From: Arcanobacterium buesumense
GTDB lineage: Bacteria; Actinomycetota; Actinomycetes; Actinomycetales; Actinomycetaceae
Length of the DNA: 64,000 nucleotides
Direction of reading: 5' to 3'
Assembly: GCF_012563545.1 (NCBI RefSeq)
Contig: NZ_CP050804.1
Span: forward strand, 1,054,001 to 1,118,000
Shown: positions 39,646 through 49,765 of the stretch, in pieces
Position numbering within the stretch: the first letter of the stretch is position 1
How the letters are laid out: every line of letters begins with the position of its first letter
Made by a program: the position numbers and the translations under genes
Notes under the pieces: generated by a model
Databases searched by the model: none
Told to the model about the DNA's origin: nothing
What the model saw: only the letters and a program-made list of their open reading frames with translations

Positions 39646-42600
39646 TCACACAGCTCGACGGTTAAGAACCATTCCGCTAGTAATAAGTCCGCCGGCAAGT
39701 AATGCGAGCAATGCTGCATACGTACCAGTAGTAGCTAACGATCCTGATAATTGCGAGCTACCAACAATTTGCGGATCTGTTGGAGCGCGAAGTCCGAAGA
39801 CATCTCCACTGCCAACACCTGGCTTTTTACCAGGATTGTCCGGTGACGTGTTACTCTCTCCAGGCTGCTGAGAATCATCTGGAGTTTGCGTACTAGCATC
39901 AGTATGGACAGTGACGTTAACCGTGATTAACTTATGACTTTCCATTCCATTGGGCTGAACCGCTCGTAACATAACCGTGTTCTTTCCGGAAACCAGAATT
40001 GTTGACGGATCAAGGACTAAATACGCCTCTCCACGGCCACTGCCATCACCTGCAAAATCGGCCGAACCGTCATCATCGATTGAGTACTTCGGGAAGATAA
40101 GGCTACCGGCTTGGGCAAGATCACTCATCTGTTCCTTCGTCATCGTTACATCAATAACATCTGGTCCACTGATCTGTGGAAGACGGTCAACAGCAAAGGC
40201 TACTGTTCGCATCGTCATATTTCCAGCAAGGTCATCAGCTTGCATAGCGAGCGTGTAGATTCCTGCTCCTAGTTTCTGAGTATCGACTGGGATCATGAGC
40301 TCATCCGTAACTACAGTAGCTTCGCTACCGGTAACAAATGTTTCATTTTCCACAGTTGGTTTGTGTTCTTCTGCCTGACCTTCTGGCTCTCCAGCTTTAT
40401 TATTAGCTTTATTCACAGGTGCAGCAGAGAGTTTACCGATACCAGACTTTTCTAGCTCTTGAGCAGATTCTTCCTGAATATCACGGACATCGATCATGAG
40501 CTCTTCGAGCTTACGTTCGGTAACGTCGATTTCTGAATACTTGGTTTCGTCAAGGACTTGTTGTCCAAGAGAATCAGTTAATGTCACCTTGAAACTGCGA
40601 AGGTTTGCATCTTTTGCGGCAGCTACGACCGGTGAATCATCAGTTAGGAGCATATCTTCTTCAAGATTCTTATCCATGTAAGAAGCACCAACTGTTGGCT
40701 TGTCCTTATCAACAACAACCGGGAAAATACCTAAGACCTGATTACCGAAACGATCAACAACAGTCAACAAAATGTTATCGCCGTCGTCAACCTTAATCGG
40801 ATAGGTAAATTCACGCTCATTAGACTGTGGGCCATGCCCGGAGTTGTTTTCCCGCTCTTCGACTGTGTCCTTATTAATCTGGAACTTGTAGCCCCAGCCG
40901 TCATCCGAAACCTTACCGGTGAAAACAATGTCGTTGCTACTGGTAAATATCGAACCACCCACGGTCAGTGGTTGGTCGATATGGATTTCTGGAACGTTGA
41001 CGTCAATTAAGAGCTTGAACGTTTGAGCCTGAACCCGTACCGGCTCATTCCCATTTTCATCTGGAACATACAATTCCAACCGGAAGTCATTTTGACCAGT
41101 AGTTGCTGGAACATCAAGGGTGTACATACCAGTTGTTTCATCAATCTTGGCTACAAGTGGAGTTGGCTCAATAACCTTGCCATCGCCAGCTTCTCCAGTT
41201 GGAACAAGCTGGAATTTAGCAACGGTATCTGGATCGAGCATTCCACGCATGGTAAATACCTTCGTCTCCCGATTGTAATCTGTGGTATCCGTAGGTACGG
41301 CACATACTGCAATCTCTGGACTGCACTGTGCGTTATCAATGGTTGGTAGTTCAGCTTCCAGTGGGTAATCATCACCTGGCAATGGTGGCGGCGGAGGTGG
41401 CAGAATTGGTCCACCTGGAAGTGGCGGTGCTGGTGGCACAACCACATCCGCTCCACGCCCAGCGATAGGCACTACCGTGATCACGCGCTGCGCCCCATCA
41501 GAAGCAATTACTGTGACAGTTTCTGTCTCATCTCCTACCTCTACCTGTAGGGTAAAGCGACCATCACGATCGATTGTTGCCGCTTCATCATAAGCACTTA
41601 CACTTAGCTGAGCGTCTTTGTTAGTGTCGGTAATCGTTCCAGTTATTGTCACCATGTTGTCAGCAACCGGTGCTGGGGTATCGATAGTCACAGTCGGCTT
41701 TTCGTCGTCGTAGAACGGAGTGAGCTCAACGGTGCTAACGACATCGCCACGTGCATTGTAAGCAACAACTTCGATCTCATTTTGTCCTGGTTCGATCGGA
41801 ACTTGAGTAAAGAAGTAACGATCGGCGAGATCTGCTTCTCCCCCATTGACAGTAACCCGCTCAACTTCTTCGGCAGTATAGCCTTCGATATTAAGCTTTG
41901 CACCTTCAGGATCTCCCTGCGTGGTGAAGTATGGCTTAATTGGACCAACAGGACCATTTTGCATGTCTTGAGCAAACGTTACGCTTAACTTGCGTGCTGG
42001 ATCAAGAATGTGGGAATCGATAGCGATATTAGAAGCCATATCGCCTGCGCTAACAATAATGTGTGTTGTTCCAGGCTTCACCTTGACACGGAATTCAGAA
42101 TCCGAGTTATTGACACGTTCAGCGACAAGATTTGTCTCTTGATCCGTATCAACTAATGGCTTAGTCTGAATACCTGAACCACTATCGTTCACTGTAAAGT
42201 AGGCGTAACCATTGGCTTCGTCATAGTCACCGAAGGTTATAGTTGGAACCGATGTATCAATACCAAATGGCATCTCGGTTACTTGCCAATCGTAATCATC
42301 TGACACTCGTGTTTTGACGCGGAAAATATATCTACCATCAGGCACATTCTGGTAATCAACATTTTTCGGATCATAGATCTTACCGTCAAACCCAAACTCG
42401 GATGAATCTTGAACGATCGTGTCATTCGACATCGTCGGTTCCATTGCCGTCTTCAAGGTGTAACGACGTAAATCTTGTTGCTTACCCGTTGTTTGATGGA
42501 ACGTGCCATCCTCAGATTCTACTTCGTAAACGACATCTGAGGCGTTTCGCCGAACCAAGAGCTGAGGGAAGATAACATCGTGCATGTGATCCCCATTAGG

Positions 42601-45042
42601 TGACATCCATAGAGTCAGATCCCGATCATCGCCGGGCTCTTTAGCTATATCATTGAGCAAACCAATGGGAACAGTTATATCCTCACGAAGAGTTGCTAAT
42701 CCAGTCGTTGCCGTCAACGAAACAGGATCGCCCCAAGTCTGCCCCGGTTCCGCAATAATCTTTTCAGCATTCCAATCGCCAACAAAACCTAGGTAAGGTA
42801 TGGCAATATCTGGTACGTCTTCACCATTCAGGCGTGCCCAACCTTCGATGAAGTGCGCCGCACCCACTCGCGGATTCAACGTGAATGATACTTCGCGGTC
42901 TTGACCAGCTGGAACTGTTATTGTTTCTACTGATGCGGACAGCGTTTCATCGGAAACGACGGTAGTCGTATTTTGTCCAAGGCCCTTGTGCTCATTAACA
43001 ACTTGTTGGGCTGGAACAGTGTAGGTTGCCTCGGTAGTACCGTAATTATGCAAAGTAACAGTAAACGTCTTTGGTGCGTTTACTTCGCGTAAGGAAACGT
43101 ATGGTAAGCCATCTACTGTTGCGATAACTGGAGTATCGGCAGCATGATCGATACGGGCAAGTCCGGCACCCACTTGACGAGGTGCATAAGGCACGCCGTC
43201 TTCATTTGTTGGAATTTGTGCCGTGTTCATTAACGCTGCCCGAATACGATCAGTTCGTTCCGGTCCGGTCAACTCTGGGAATTCTTTACTGTAGTGCTGC
43301 CACATGAGTGCCGATAATCCGGATACGTTTGGCGCCGCCATTGACGTACCTGAATCAGATGCGTATCGGTTATTGTTCAGCGTCGAGTAGACTTCGCCAC
43401 CGATGCCTGAAATATGGGGTGCAAAGTCGAGAGTTGGGGTTGGGCCCCAGGAGCTGAACGAAGAAGGACGCAAGGCCTTCTTACCAGCGAAGTCGGCTAG
43501 CTTGCGGTTTTGCGTGAACGTGACGTAGACATCGCCCTTGGCACTTTCTTCAGCTAATTTAGCTCCCACGGAGTGGTATGTAGACGCTGAGAATTCGGTG
43601 TATTCTTCGACGCCTCCCATACCAATAAATTCCTCACCGCGGCGCGCATCGTTGTAGACAACAACGCCTTTCGCATCAGCGGCAAAAGCACGTTCGAACA
43701 TATCCGAGAAACGCTCTTTACCTCGCTGGATAAGCGCGTAGTTACCGGCTAACGCAGCATTTTTCTCGGGGGTAAAATCTGTCACTTGTCCGTAGCCAAG
43801 ATCAACGATTTTGTGCGGCTGCCCATCAGCTTTTCCAGTCGCAGCCTTATGCGGAAGAGCTTGTTCTTCGCCGTTATCTCCAATCCGCCAAGTAGCTACT
43901 GGAACAACCTGGACTTGATTATCGATTGACGCAACAGCAAAAGCTCCGGTATCTGCGGCTGGAGATCCAAGCGTCCCATCATCGAGTTGGGTTAAGGTAC
44001 TATCGAGTTCGCCTGTTAAGGAGAAGTTCATTCCCTCATTTCCGGCAGCGACGACGACGAGCACACCAGCTTCTCGCGCTTTCGCGATGGCACGGAAAAC
44101 ACCATCAGATTCATTGCGGTTACCGTTTGCCGAGCCAAGGGACATATTAATAATGTCGGCCTTAAGTTTAACCGAAGTTTCAATGGCAGCGATAATATCG
44201 GAATCATTGGCACGTGCATCTGGATCATTGGAGAAGACCTTCATAGCCAGTAGCTGGGCTTGCGGAGCTACTCCATCAAAACCATTATTAGCAACCACAT
44301 CTGGCTTATCGATGCCTTCTCGGGCTGAGCCATGAGCGGCAACAATGCCGGACACATGTTGTCCGTGTTCAGTTTTGTTCTGGTCAACAATTTCGTAGTT
44401 ATCATCAGCGAAATTGTAGCCAGCTGGAACCTTACACGTGAAAAGTGAACCGTGCGAAGTGTCTGGCTTTAGTTTAGCCGCGGCACATTCTTCTGCAGTT
44501 AATTGAAGATCTTGATGCGAGGGGTCAATACCGGAATCGATAATCGATACCACAACGCCGCGACCGTCTAAACCGTGGCGTTCGTAGGCTAGCGGTACAC
44601 CTTCCATTTTCCGCGCATTATGTTCAAGTTTTTCGAACGTACGTTCCAGCTTTACTGAAGATACTTCAGGTTCTTGGCGTAACGCAGGGATCTTATTTGC
44701 TGGCATCGTAGCCGCAAAACCGTTAACAAGGAATCCCAGCTGTCGGCCAGCTTCTAGGCCATACTTTTTTGCCCAGTTGTCAATCAGGGCTGTTTGTTCG
44801 CCTTTATTTGCTGTTTCACTTGGTTCGGAAAATACGGTTGGTTGATTCTTGAGCATAACAAGCACGCGAACGCGTTGCGACGATTGCGAGCCGTGCTCTT
44901 TGAGCAGCCGATCCATATCTGCAAGTGAAATATCACCTGAATGCCTGGCATCAGATGCAGGAAGCGCAACTGCCAGTGGTGCGAACGCCAAACTTGCGGC
45001 GAGGACCGAGGCAAATGCTGCAGATTTTAAAAATCTTCCCAT
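39646..45042 (-). CDS. Giant wall-anchored subtilisin-like protease
   Basis: 1798-residue secreted serine protease of family S8, of the lactocepin/C5a-peptidase kind. A signal peptide (about 1-28) is followed by an inhibitor-like propeptide (about 57-135). The catalytic domain has D169 in SIIDSGIDPSHQD, H226 in EHGQHVSG, the oxyanion N335 in AAGNEG and S567 in GTSMAAPNVSG, with a PA domain inserted at about 420-510. Fibronectin-like and Ig-like beta modules fill about 660-1660, divided by a proline-rich linker at about 1200-1219. The sorting signal LATTG (1769-1773), a hydrophobic segment and RRAV end the protein, the LAXTG type as in the gene at 5069. AAGGAG lies five bases before the ATG. 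It would cut host proteins at the cell surface and is a virulence-factor candidate. Confidence 0.93.
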   Translation of the reverse strand: MGRFLKSAAFASVLAASLAFAPLAVALPASDARHSGDISLADMDRLLKEHGSQSSQRVRVLVMLKNQPTVFSEPSETANKGEQTALIDNWAKKYGLEAGRQLGFLVNGFAATMPANKIPALRQEPEVSSVKLERTFEKLEHNARKMEGVPLAYERHGLDGRGVVVSIIDSGIDPSHQDLQLTAEECAAAKLKPDTSHGSLFTCKVPAGYNFADDNYEIVDQNKTEHGQHVSGIVAAHGSAREGIDKPDVVANNGFDGVAPQAQLLAMKVFSNDPDARANDSDIIAAIETSVKLKADIINMSLGSANGNRNESDGVFRAIAKAREAGVLVVVAAGNEGMNFSLTGELDSTLTQLDDGTLGSPAADTGAFAVASIDNQVQVVPVATWRIGDNGEEQALPHKAATGKADGQPHKIVDLGYGQVTDFTPEKNAALAGNYALIQRGKERFSDMFERAFAADAKGVVVYNDARRGEEFIGMGGVEEYTEFSASTYHSVGAKLAEESAKGDVYVTFTQNRKLADFAGKKALRPSSFSSWGPTPTLDFAPHISGIGGEVYSTLNNNRYASDSGTSMAAPNVSGLSALMWQHYSKEFPELTGPERTDRIRAALMNTAQIPTNEDGVPYAPRQVGAGLARIDHAADTPVIATVDGLPYVSLREVNAPKTFTVTLHNYGTTEATYTVPAQQVVNEHKGLGQNTTTVVSDETLSASVETITVPAGQDREVSFTLNPRVGAAHFIEGWARLNGEDVPDIAIPYLGFVGDWNAEKIIAEPGQTWGDPVSLTATTGLATLREDITVPIGLLNDIAKEPGDDRDLTLWMSPNGDHMHDVIFPQLLVRRNASDVVYEVESEDGTFHQTTGKQQDLRRYTLKTAMEPTMSNDTIVQDSSEFGFDGKIYDPKNVDYQNVPDGRYIFRVKTRVSDDYDWQVTEMPFGIDTSVPTITFGDYDEANGYAYFTVNDSGSGIQTKPLVDTDQETNLVAERVNNSDSEFRVKVKPGTTHIIVSAGDMASNIAIDSHILDPARKLSVTFAQDMQNGPVGPIKPYFTTQGDPEGAKLNIEGYTAEEVERVTVNGGEADLADRYFFTQVPIEPGQNEIEVVAYNARGDVVSTVELTPFYDDEKPTVTIDTPAPVADNMVTITGTITDTNKDAQLSVSAYDEAATIDRDGRFTLQVEVGDETETVTVIASDGAQRVITVVPIAGRGADVVVPPAPPLPGGPILPPPPPPLPGDDYPLEAELPTIDNAQCSPEIAVCAVPTDTTDYNRETKVFTMRGMLDPDTVAKFQLVPTGEAGDGKVIEPTPLVAKIDETTGMYTLDVPATTGQNDFRLELYVPDENGNEPVRVQAQTFKLLIDVNVPEIHIDQPLTVGGSIFTSSNDIVFTGKVSDDGWGYKFQINKDTVEERENNSGHGPQSNEREFTYPIKVDDGDNILLTVVDRFGNQVLGIFPVVVDKDKPTVGASYMDKNLEEDMLLTDDSPVVAAAKDANLRSFKVTLTDSLGQQVLDETKYSEIDVTERKLEELMIDVRDIQEESAQELEKSGIGKLSAAPVNKANNKAGEPEGQAEEHKPTVENETFVTGSEATVVTDELMIPVDTQKLGAGIYTLAMQADDLAGNMTMRTVAFAVDRLPQISGPDVIDVTMTKEQMSDLAQAGSLIFPKYSIDDDGSADFAGDGSGRGEAYLVLDPSTILVSGKNTVMLRAVQPNGMESHKLITVNVTVHTDASTQTPDDSQQPGESNTSPDNPGKKPGVGSGDVFGLRAPTDPQIVGSSQLSGSLATTGTYAALLALLAGGLITSGMVLNRRAV

Positions 45043-45263
45043 TTTTTCTCCTTAGATATTTAATATCATCTTAAGTAATACACTATTTCTTTAATTTTTG
45101 TTGACCTTTTTCACGATTTGAGCAGAGTGTTTCCTATCTCTCATCTGGGCTTATAGTTATTGACCACATTCTCAAATCATTTATTCACTCTCTTGGCACC
45201 ACTTCCCTAATCTTGGTTGCCTGCTGATAAACTAAATCGTGTTATATTTCAGCGCATTGACGA

Positions 45264-45938
45264 GTGCAGGTGGTTAATATCTATCCTTCATCGCGTGTTT
45301 TTAAGTTAGGGGCATGGCTGTGCGCAATCAGCGGAGTCATGTACGCATCGTTTTTGCTAGAAATATTTTTCAATTTCCCACTCGACCCACAAATGAGCTA
45401 TTTATCTGAGTATTTTTCACTCGACAGCCCCTACCGCCTTGTTTTTGCTACATCAGACTTATTGGCCGCTACGTTGTCCCTTGCTGGCCTCATTTGCTTA
45501 TCAGATTTTTACCGCTCGTGGTCACGGTTACAACAGTTAATCGCCCTATTTTTTGTCATTTTTTCTATTGCTACCGTTTTTGACGTTACTTTTCCTTTGC
45601 GCTGTGCTGAGTCCTTAGACTTTTGTGAAAAAACTGGTTTAACGGCACATCTTATTGCCTCCGCGGTCGTTAGCGGAAGTTTAACTGTCATTGCGCTCAG
45701 TACGCTGGCACTCATTTATGTTGGCCATATTACTGAGCGATATCGTATTTTCCTGAGCGTTATCGTTATTTGTTACGTTGTATTAACCGCAATTATTGCT
45801 GTCATTGATTTTACTGCTTACCCAGTCGGTTACTTACAGCGCGGCCAAGTCTTTTTTTCCTGTTTACTTTTAGCTAGTGCCGGATTGGTGTTAACTCCCT
45901 ATGCAAATTCTGATACCCGGATTAGCTCTCGCTCCTGA
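45264..45938 (+). CDS. DUF998-like membrane protein
   Basis: About 224 residues with six predicted membrane helices; the pattern MSYLSEYFSLDSPY, FDVTFPLRC...C and HLIASAV recalls DUF998 proteins, whose function is unknown. The start is uncertain: GTG 45264 gives the longest product but has no good ribosome binding site. The last 38 bases overlap the start of the hydrolase gene in another frame, so the two are probably cotranscribed. Confidence 0.7.
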   Translation: MQVVNIYPSSRVFKLGAWLCAISGVMYASFLLEIFFNFPLDPQMSYLSEYFSLDSPYRLVFATSDLLAATLSLAGLICLSDFYRSWSRLQQLIALFFVIFSIATVFDVTFPLRCAESLDFCEKTGLTAHLIASAVVSGSLTVIALSTLALIYVGHITERYRIFLSVIVICYVVLTAIIAVIDFTAYPVGYLQRGQVFFSCLLLASAGLVLTPYANSDTRISSRS

Positions 45939-46548
45939 GTTATATTACTCAAGTTATCCGCAAGCACATCTGGTTGATCCTTGGGTAACCTCCTGGACGA
46001 ATGCTACTGACTATTTTCCAGTGAGCGACGACGAACCATGCACACTGATCGGTCACTCTCTTGGTGGTCTTGTAGCTCTTGAATGGGCGTTACTTCACCC
46101 TCATCGGGTAGCAAAGCTTATTTTACTCGATCCTACTTTTCCGGAACTTAAATCGACACATATCCGACTATCTAACTCTGTAGCTACGTCAATTGCTCCG
46201 CTACTGGCACCCCTTGTACTACTTGGTCTTGGTCCACTTCTTCATAGATCCCTGATTCACTCCCGCTATCAGCATCCTGATCATCTTCAGTTCTTGTGCC
46301 AGGAGTGGGTATCATCGTCGATCATTCAATCCCGCATTGCGATGCTCTTACGCAAAAAACGCCTCGCTGATCACATTAGTGTTGATTTGCTCATTGGTGC
46401 CGGACACGCAAATGAACGTAGTTTCTTGGCTGAACAACAATCGTTAGCGAAAATACTTAATGTTCGTCCGGTCTGGCTCTGGGGTCAAGGCCACCTCTTC
46501 CCTATCACCAGACCGGATCTCGTCAAACCTTTTATTTCTCCGGCTTAA
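45901..46548 (+). CDS. Small alpha/beta hydrolase
   Basis: 215 residues with nucleophile elbow GHSLGG (S53), an oxyanion segment LIPGLA at the N-terminus and a C-terminal GQGHLFP with the likely catalytic His. The substrate is unknown. It starts inside the DUF998-like gene (38-base overlap) and its last 17 bases overlap the 3' end of lysX on the other strand, so it is tightly squeezed between neighbours. Confidence 0.82.
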   Translation: MQILIPGLALAPELYYSSYPQAHLVDPWVTSWTNATDYFPVSDDEPCTLIGHSLGGLVALEWALLHPHRVAKLILLDPTFPELKSTHIRLSNSVATSIAPLLAPLVLLGLGPLLHRSLIHSRYQHPDHLQFLCQEWVSSSIIQSRIAMLLRKKRLADHISVDLLIGAGHANERSFLAEQQSLAKILNVRPVWLWGQGHLFPITRPDLVKPFISPA

Positions 46549-49500
46549 CAAACGGAAAAGCTAACACGTCACGAATACTCGTTCCGGTTAAGAACATCAC
46601 CATACGGTCCATTCCGATTCCTAGTCCGCCAGTTGGTGGCATACCAAATTCAAGTGCGGTTAAGAATGGTTCGTCAACTTCCATTGCTTCCGGATCCCCA
46701 CCAGCAGCAAGTAGTGATTGTTCAGTGAACCGCCCCCGCTGTTCGAGAGGATGGGAAAGCTCAGTATAAGCAGTACCCAATTCCATTCCTAAACCAACTA
46801 AATCCCAGCGTTGAGCAATATGCGGATTATCTGGGTCTGCCATAGTCAACGGGGATGTCTCAACGGGAAAACCAGTATAAAAAGTTGGGAAAACTGTGTC
46901 TGCTTCGATGAGTTCATCATAAAGCTCTGTCACGAGTTGTCCCACTGTTTCGGCTTCCACATGATAGATATCCAAAAGATCTGCATAGTCGCCAATATCA
47001 GAGCCAGGAACAATGGTTCGCCCAACAGCTTGAGAAACAGCGTCAAAAACAGAAATCACTGGCCACGGTTTACTTAAATCGATAATAGTTCCGTCACTGG
47101 CACGGATTTCCGGTTTGCCATAAATAGCACGAGCAGCACCCCGAAAGAGCTCTTCGGTTAGTTCTCGCATTGTATCCCAATCACCATAAGCTTCATAAGC
47201 TTCAAGGGACGTAAATTCCGGGTTATGCGTGGCGTCTACACCTTCGTTGCGGAAATTTCTACCGATTTCAAAAACTTTAGGCATCCCTGCTACCACTAGG
47301 CGCTTAAGGTACAATTCTGGGGCAATACGCAATGTCAAATCTTGATCGTAGGCTCGGATATGGGTATGGAATGGCCGCGCATTGGCGCCTCCATGAATGG
47401 TTTGCAGAATCGGTGTTTCTGCTTCCAAGTATCCACGAGAATAAAGAGATTGACGCACATACGCAACAACTTTGGATCGGGCTTGGAATAGTTCATAGGA
47501 TCGTGGATTAAGCGCATAATCAATGTGACGATATTTCGCACGTAAATACGGGTTAATTGATGCTTGTTTTGGCATTGGTACTAAGGATTTCGCTGCCATC
47601 ATCCACGATTGGCCTATAAGCGAAGGAGTTCCATTACGCGAAGTGCCTAACACGCCAGTCACCGATACTAGATCCCCTCGGTTGATATAACGCCGGAACT
47701 CTTTCCAGCTCACTCCGGCGTGCCGCTCAAAAATGATTTGGATATGCGAATGTTCTTCGACTAAATCAGCAAAGACCACGCCACCAAAATCGCGAAGGAA
47801 ATGGACACGTCCAGTGAGCGAAACTACTTCATTAGCAGGCACAATACCGGAATTGATGTCTCGGATGGCGTGTGTGCGAGGAACATGTACTGGATAACCA
47901 ATCCCACCATGAGCTTCAAACTCAGCAAGTTTACGACGGCGAACCTGTCGTTGTTCTGGAAGCCGTGGTTCTGGAGCTGGGCGATGTAGCAGTGACTTTT
48001 CTAAACTGATAATTTCATCCGGCTCTCCCACCGGTGGAAAATATCGGTTAAAGGATGGCAAAAAACCTTCCGCACTCGCGTAAGCTAACAAAGTACGTGC
48101 GGTGAAAAACGCATTATCAATACACAAGTATCGAGTTTGCCAGCGTGGCCGATATTTTACGTTAGAGCGATACAGTGAGTAAATTTGCCACCACCGCGAT
48201 GTAAACATTAAGAATCGCATAGCAAAACGCTGCCATGGAGTAGCTCCAACTTTGGCACCGCGCTCAATAGTTTCACGCATCACCACAAAATTCAATGAAA
48301 TCTGCTCAATACCAAGATTAGAAGCTTCTTGGGTTAAAGAAGCTACCATAAATTCTGTCACGCCTGAAACCGCCTCAGTGGAACGACGCATCACGTCAAG
48401 TGACAGCCCGTGCAATCCCCAAGGTACAAAGGTTAATAAACCTACTGGCCTGCCATCACAGTCATGTGCACTGACAATAACGTTACGCCAATCTCGTATA
48501 TCACCAACCCGCTCGGAAGCCATCGTGAAACCACGTTCATCGCCTACCCGCCATCGATCTGCCAAAATGGCAAGTTCAGTTAATTCATCTTGCGGAATCG
48601 ATGATTGTCGCCGGACTTTTACGGTATAACCAGCCCGCCGTGGCGCACTTAAGGCTCGGCGAACGTCTGGCAAGTCTTTGAGGTGAAAATCAGCAACATC
48701 AATAATTGTTTCATCTCCAAGTGGAAAGGCATTAAGGCTTGCTGCCCGATATGCCCGTGCGCCTGCCTCAGAAACAGATACTGCTGCAACAACCCACGAA
48801 TTTTTCCGGGCATGTTCACGCCACGCTTTAATCGCCGCATTCCATGAACCTGGCTCTCCAATAGGATCTCCGGCAGCTAAGCACACGCCATTGACAACGC
48901 GATAGGTCACCGCAGCACGCTGATCAGGTGAAACAACAACTTTTCGATCGTAGCGGGTAGCAAAATATCCCAGTGAATCATCTGAGGGCGGATCTAACAA
49001 AAGGCGGCGTATCGTTAAATGTTCCGCGGCGCTAACCGAAGGGACTTTTGCAGATTTAAGCAACACTATTAAAGCAAGAAACAAGCCACTTGCAGAGATG
49101 ATACCAGTAACAATTCGGATCACCGGCGGGATGCGATAATGCGCTATTTCAGTAGGATCATTAGGAGAAATACCCAATGCAGTATTGATAGCTGTTAAGA
49201 CTGGATTTGCCGGTATATCAACATGCGCATACATGTACATAATCCAAACAACAAGTGACGACAAAGCAAGGCCAGTTACCAAGATCGTTAGGGCTACTCC
49301 CCACCGGCCACGTACTCTCATCGGAAACTCGTGTAGTGATACCACACCCAAACAGACATAAATGACCGCAAACAATAAATTGCTAGCGAGACGAATTACC
49401 GCTACCGTCGATAAAAGCCCTAATTCATCGGGATGAAATACTATTTCTTGGAAACCACTGATGATATTAGGAACTTGCACAGCAACAAGATAAAAAACTA

Positions 49501-49729
49501 ATGCAGCACGTTGCCCGCGCAGCATACCCGACGTCAAAATGACCATCAAAAGCGTCATAAATAATGTCGGGTATCCTGGCAATGCAACAAAAGACAAAGC
49601 GTAATCAACAAACCTCACAAATCCTGGCACAAGATAGCGCAAGACGAGCCCGGCAACCAGCCATAGCGCAGAGATCTGCGTAGTAATCAGAATAAGTGAA
49701 GATCGAGGAAAACGATGAGTCTTAGCCAT
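46532..49729 (-). CDS. lysX: Bifunctional lysylphosphatidylglycerol synthase / lysyl-tRNA synthetase LysX
   Basis: 1065-residue fusion like Mycobacterium tuberculosis LysX. An N-terminal membrane part (about 1-230, six or more helices) and a DUF2156-type lysyltransferase domain (about 240-560) are followed by an OB-fold (about 640-730) and a class II lysyl-tRNA synthetase core with motif 2 EIGRNFRNEGVDATHNPEFT and motif 3 GGLGIGMDRMVMFLTG. The protein charges tRNA-Lys and moves lysine to phosphatidylglycerol, which lowers surface charge and gives resistance to cationic peptides in mycobacteria. It lies 36 bases after pyrB on the same strand, but ATG 49729 is preceded by TAAAAT seven bases upstream, suggesting its own leaderless promoter. 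A TTG at 49750 is an unlikely alternative. Confidence 0.93.
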   Translation of the reverse strand: MAKTHRFPRSSLILITTQISALWLVAGLVLRYLVPGFVRFVDYALSFVALPGYPTLFMTLLMVILTSGMLRGQRAALVFYLVAVQVPNIISGFQEIVFHPDELGLLSTVAVIRLASNLLFAVIYVCLGVVSLHEFPMRVRGRWGVALTILVTGLALSSLVVWIMYMYAHVDIPANPVLTAINTALGISPNDPTEIAHYRIPPVIRIVTGIISASGLFLALIVLLKSAKVPSVSAAEHLTIRRLLLDPPSDDSLGYFATRYDRKVVVSPDQRAAVTYRVVNGVCLAAGDPIGEPGSWNAAIKAWREHARKNSWVVAAVSVSEAGARAYRAASLNAFPLGDETIIDVADFHLKDLPDVRRALSAPRRAGYTVKVRRQSSIPQDELTELAILADRWRVGDERGFTMASERVGDIRDWRNVIVSAHDCDGRPVGLLTFVPWGLHGLSLDVMRRSTEAVSGVTEFMVASLTQEASNLGIEQISLNFVVMRETIERGAKVGATPWQRFAMRFLMFTSRWWQIYSLYRSNVKYRPRWQTRYLCIDNAFFTARTLLAYASAEGFLPSFNRYFPPVGEPDEIISLEKSLLHRPAPEPRLPEQRQVRRRKLAEFEAHGGIGYPVHVPRTHAIRDINSGIVPANEVVSLTGRVHFLRDFGGVVFADLVEEHSHIQIIFERHAGVSWKEFRRYINRGDLVSVTGVLGTSRNGTPSLIGQSWMMAAKSLVPMPKQASINPYLRAKYRHIDYALNPRSYELFQARSKVVAYVRQSLYSRGYLEAETPILQTIHGGANARPFHTHIRAYDQDLTLRIAPELYLKRLVVAGMPKVFEIGRNFRNEGVDATHNPEFTSLEAYEAYGDWDTMRELTEELFRGAARAIYGKPEIRASDGTIIDLSKPWPVISVFDAVSQAVGRTIVPGSDIGDYADLLDIYHVEAETVGQLVTELYDELIEADTVFPTFYTGFPVETSPLTMADPDNPHIAQRWDLVGLGMELGTAYTELSHPLEQRGRFTEQSLLAAGGDPEAMEVDEPFLTALEFGMPPTGGLGIGMDRMVMFLTGTSIRDVLAFPFVKPEK

Positions 49730-49736
49730 GCCTACG

Positions 49737-49742
49737 ATTTTA
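49737..49742 (-). promoter_or_regulatory. -10 element, leaderless start of lysX
   Basis: On the minus strand TAAAAT, five of six consensus bases, lies seven bases before the lysX ATG. There is no ribosome binding site, so lysX may be transcribed from here as well as from the pyr promoter. Confidence 0.55.
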
Positions 49743-49765
49743 GTCCACAACCATGGCGGAAACTA

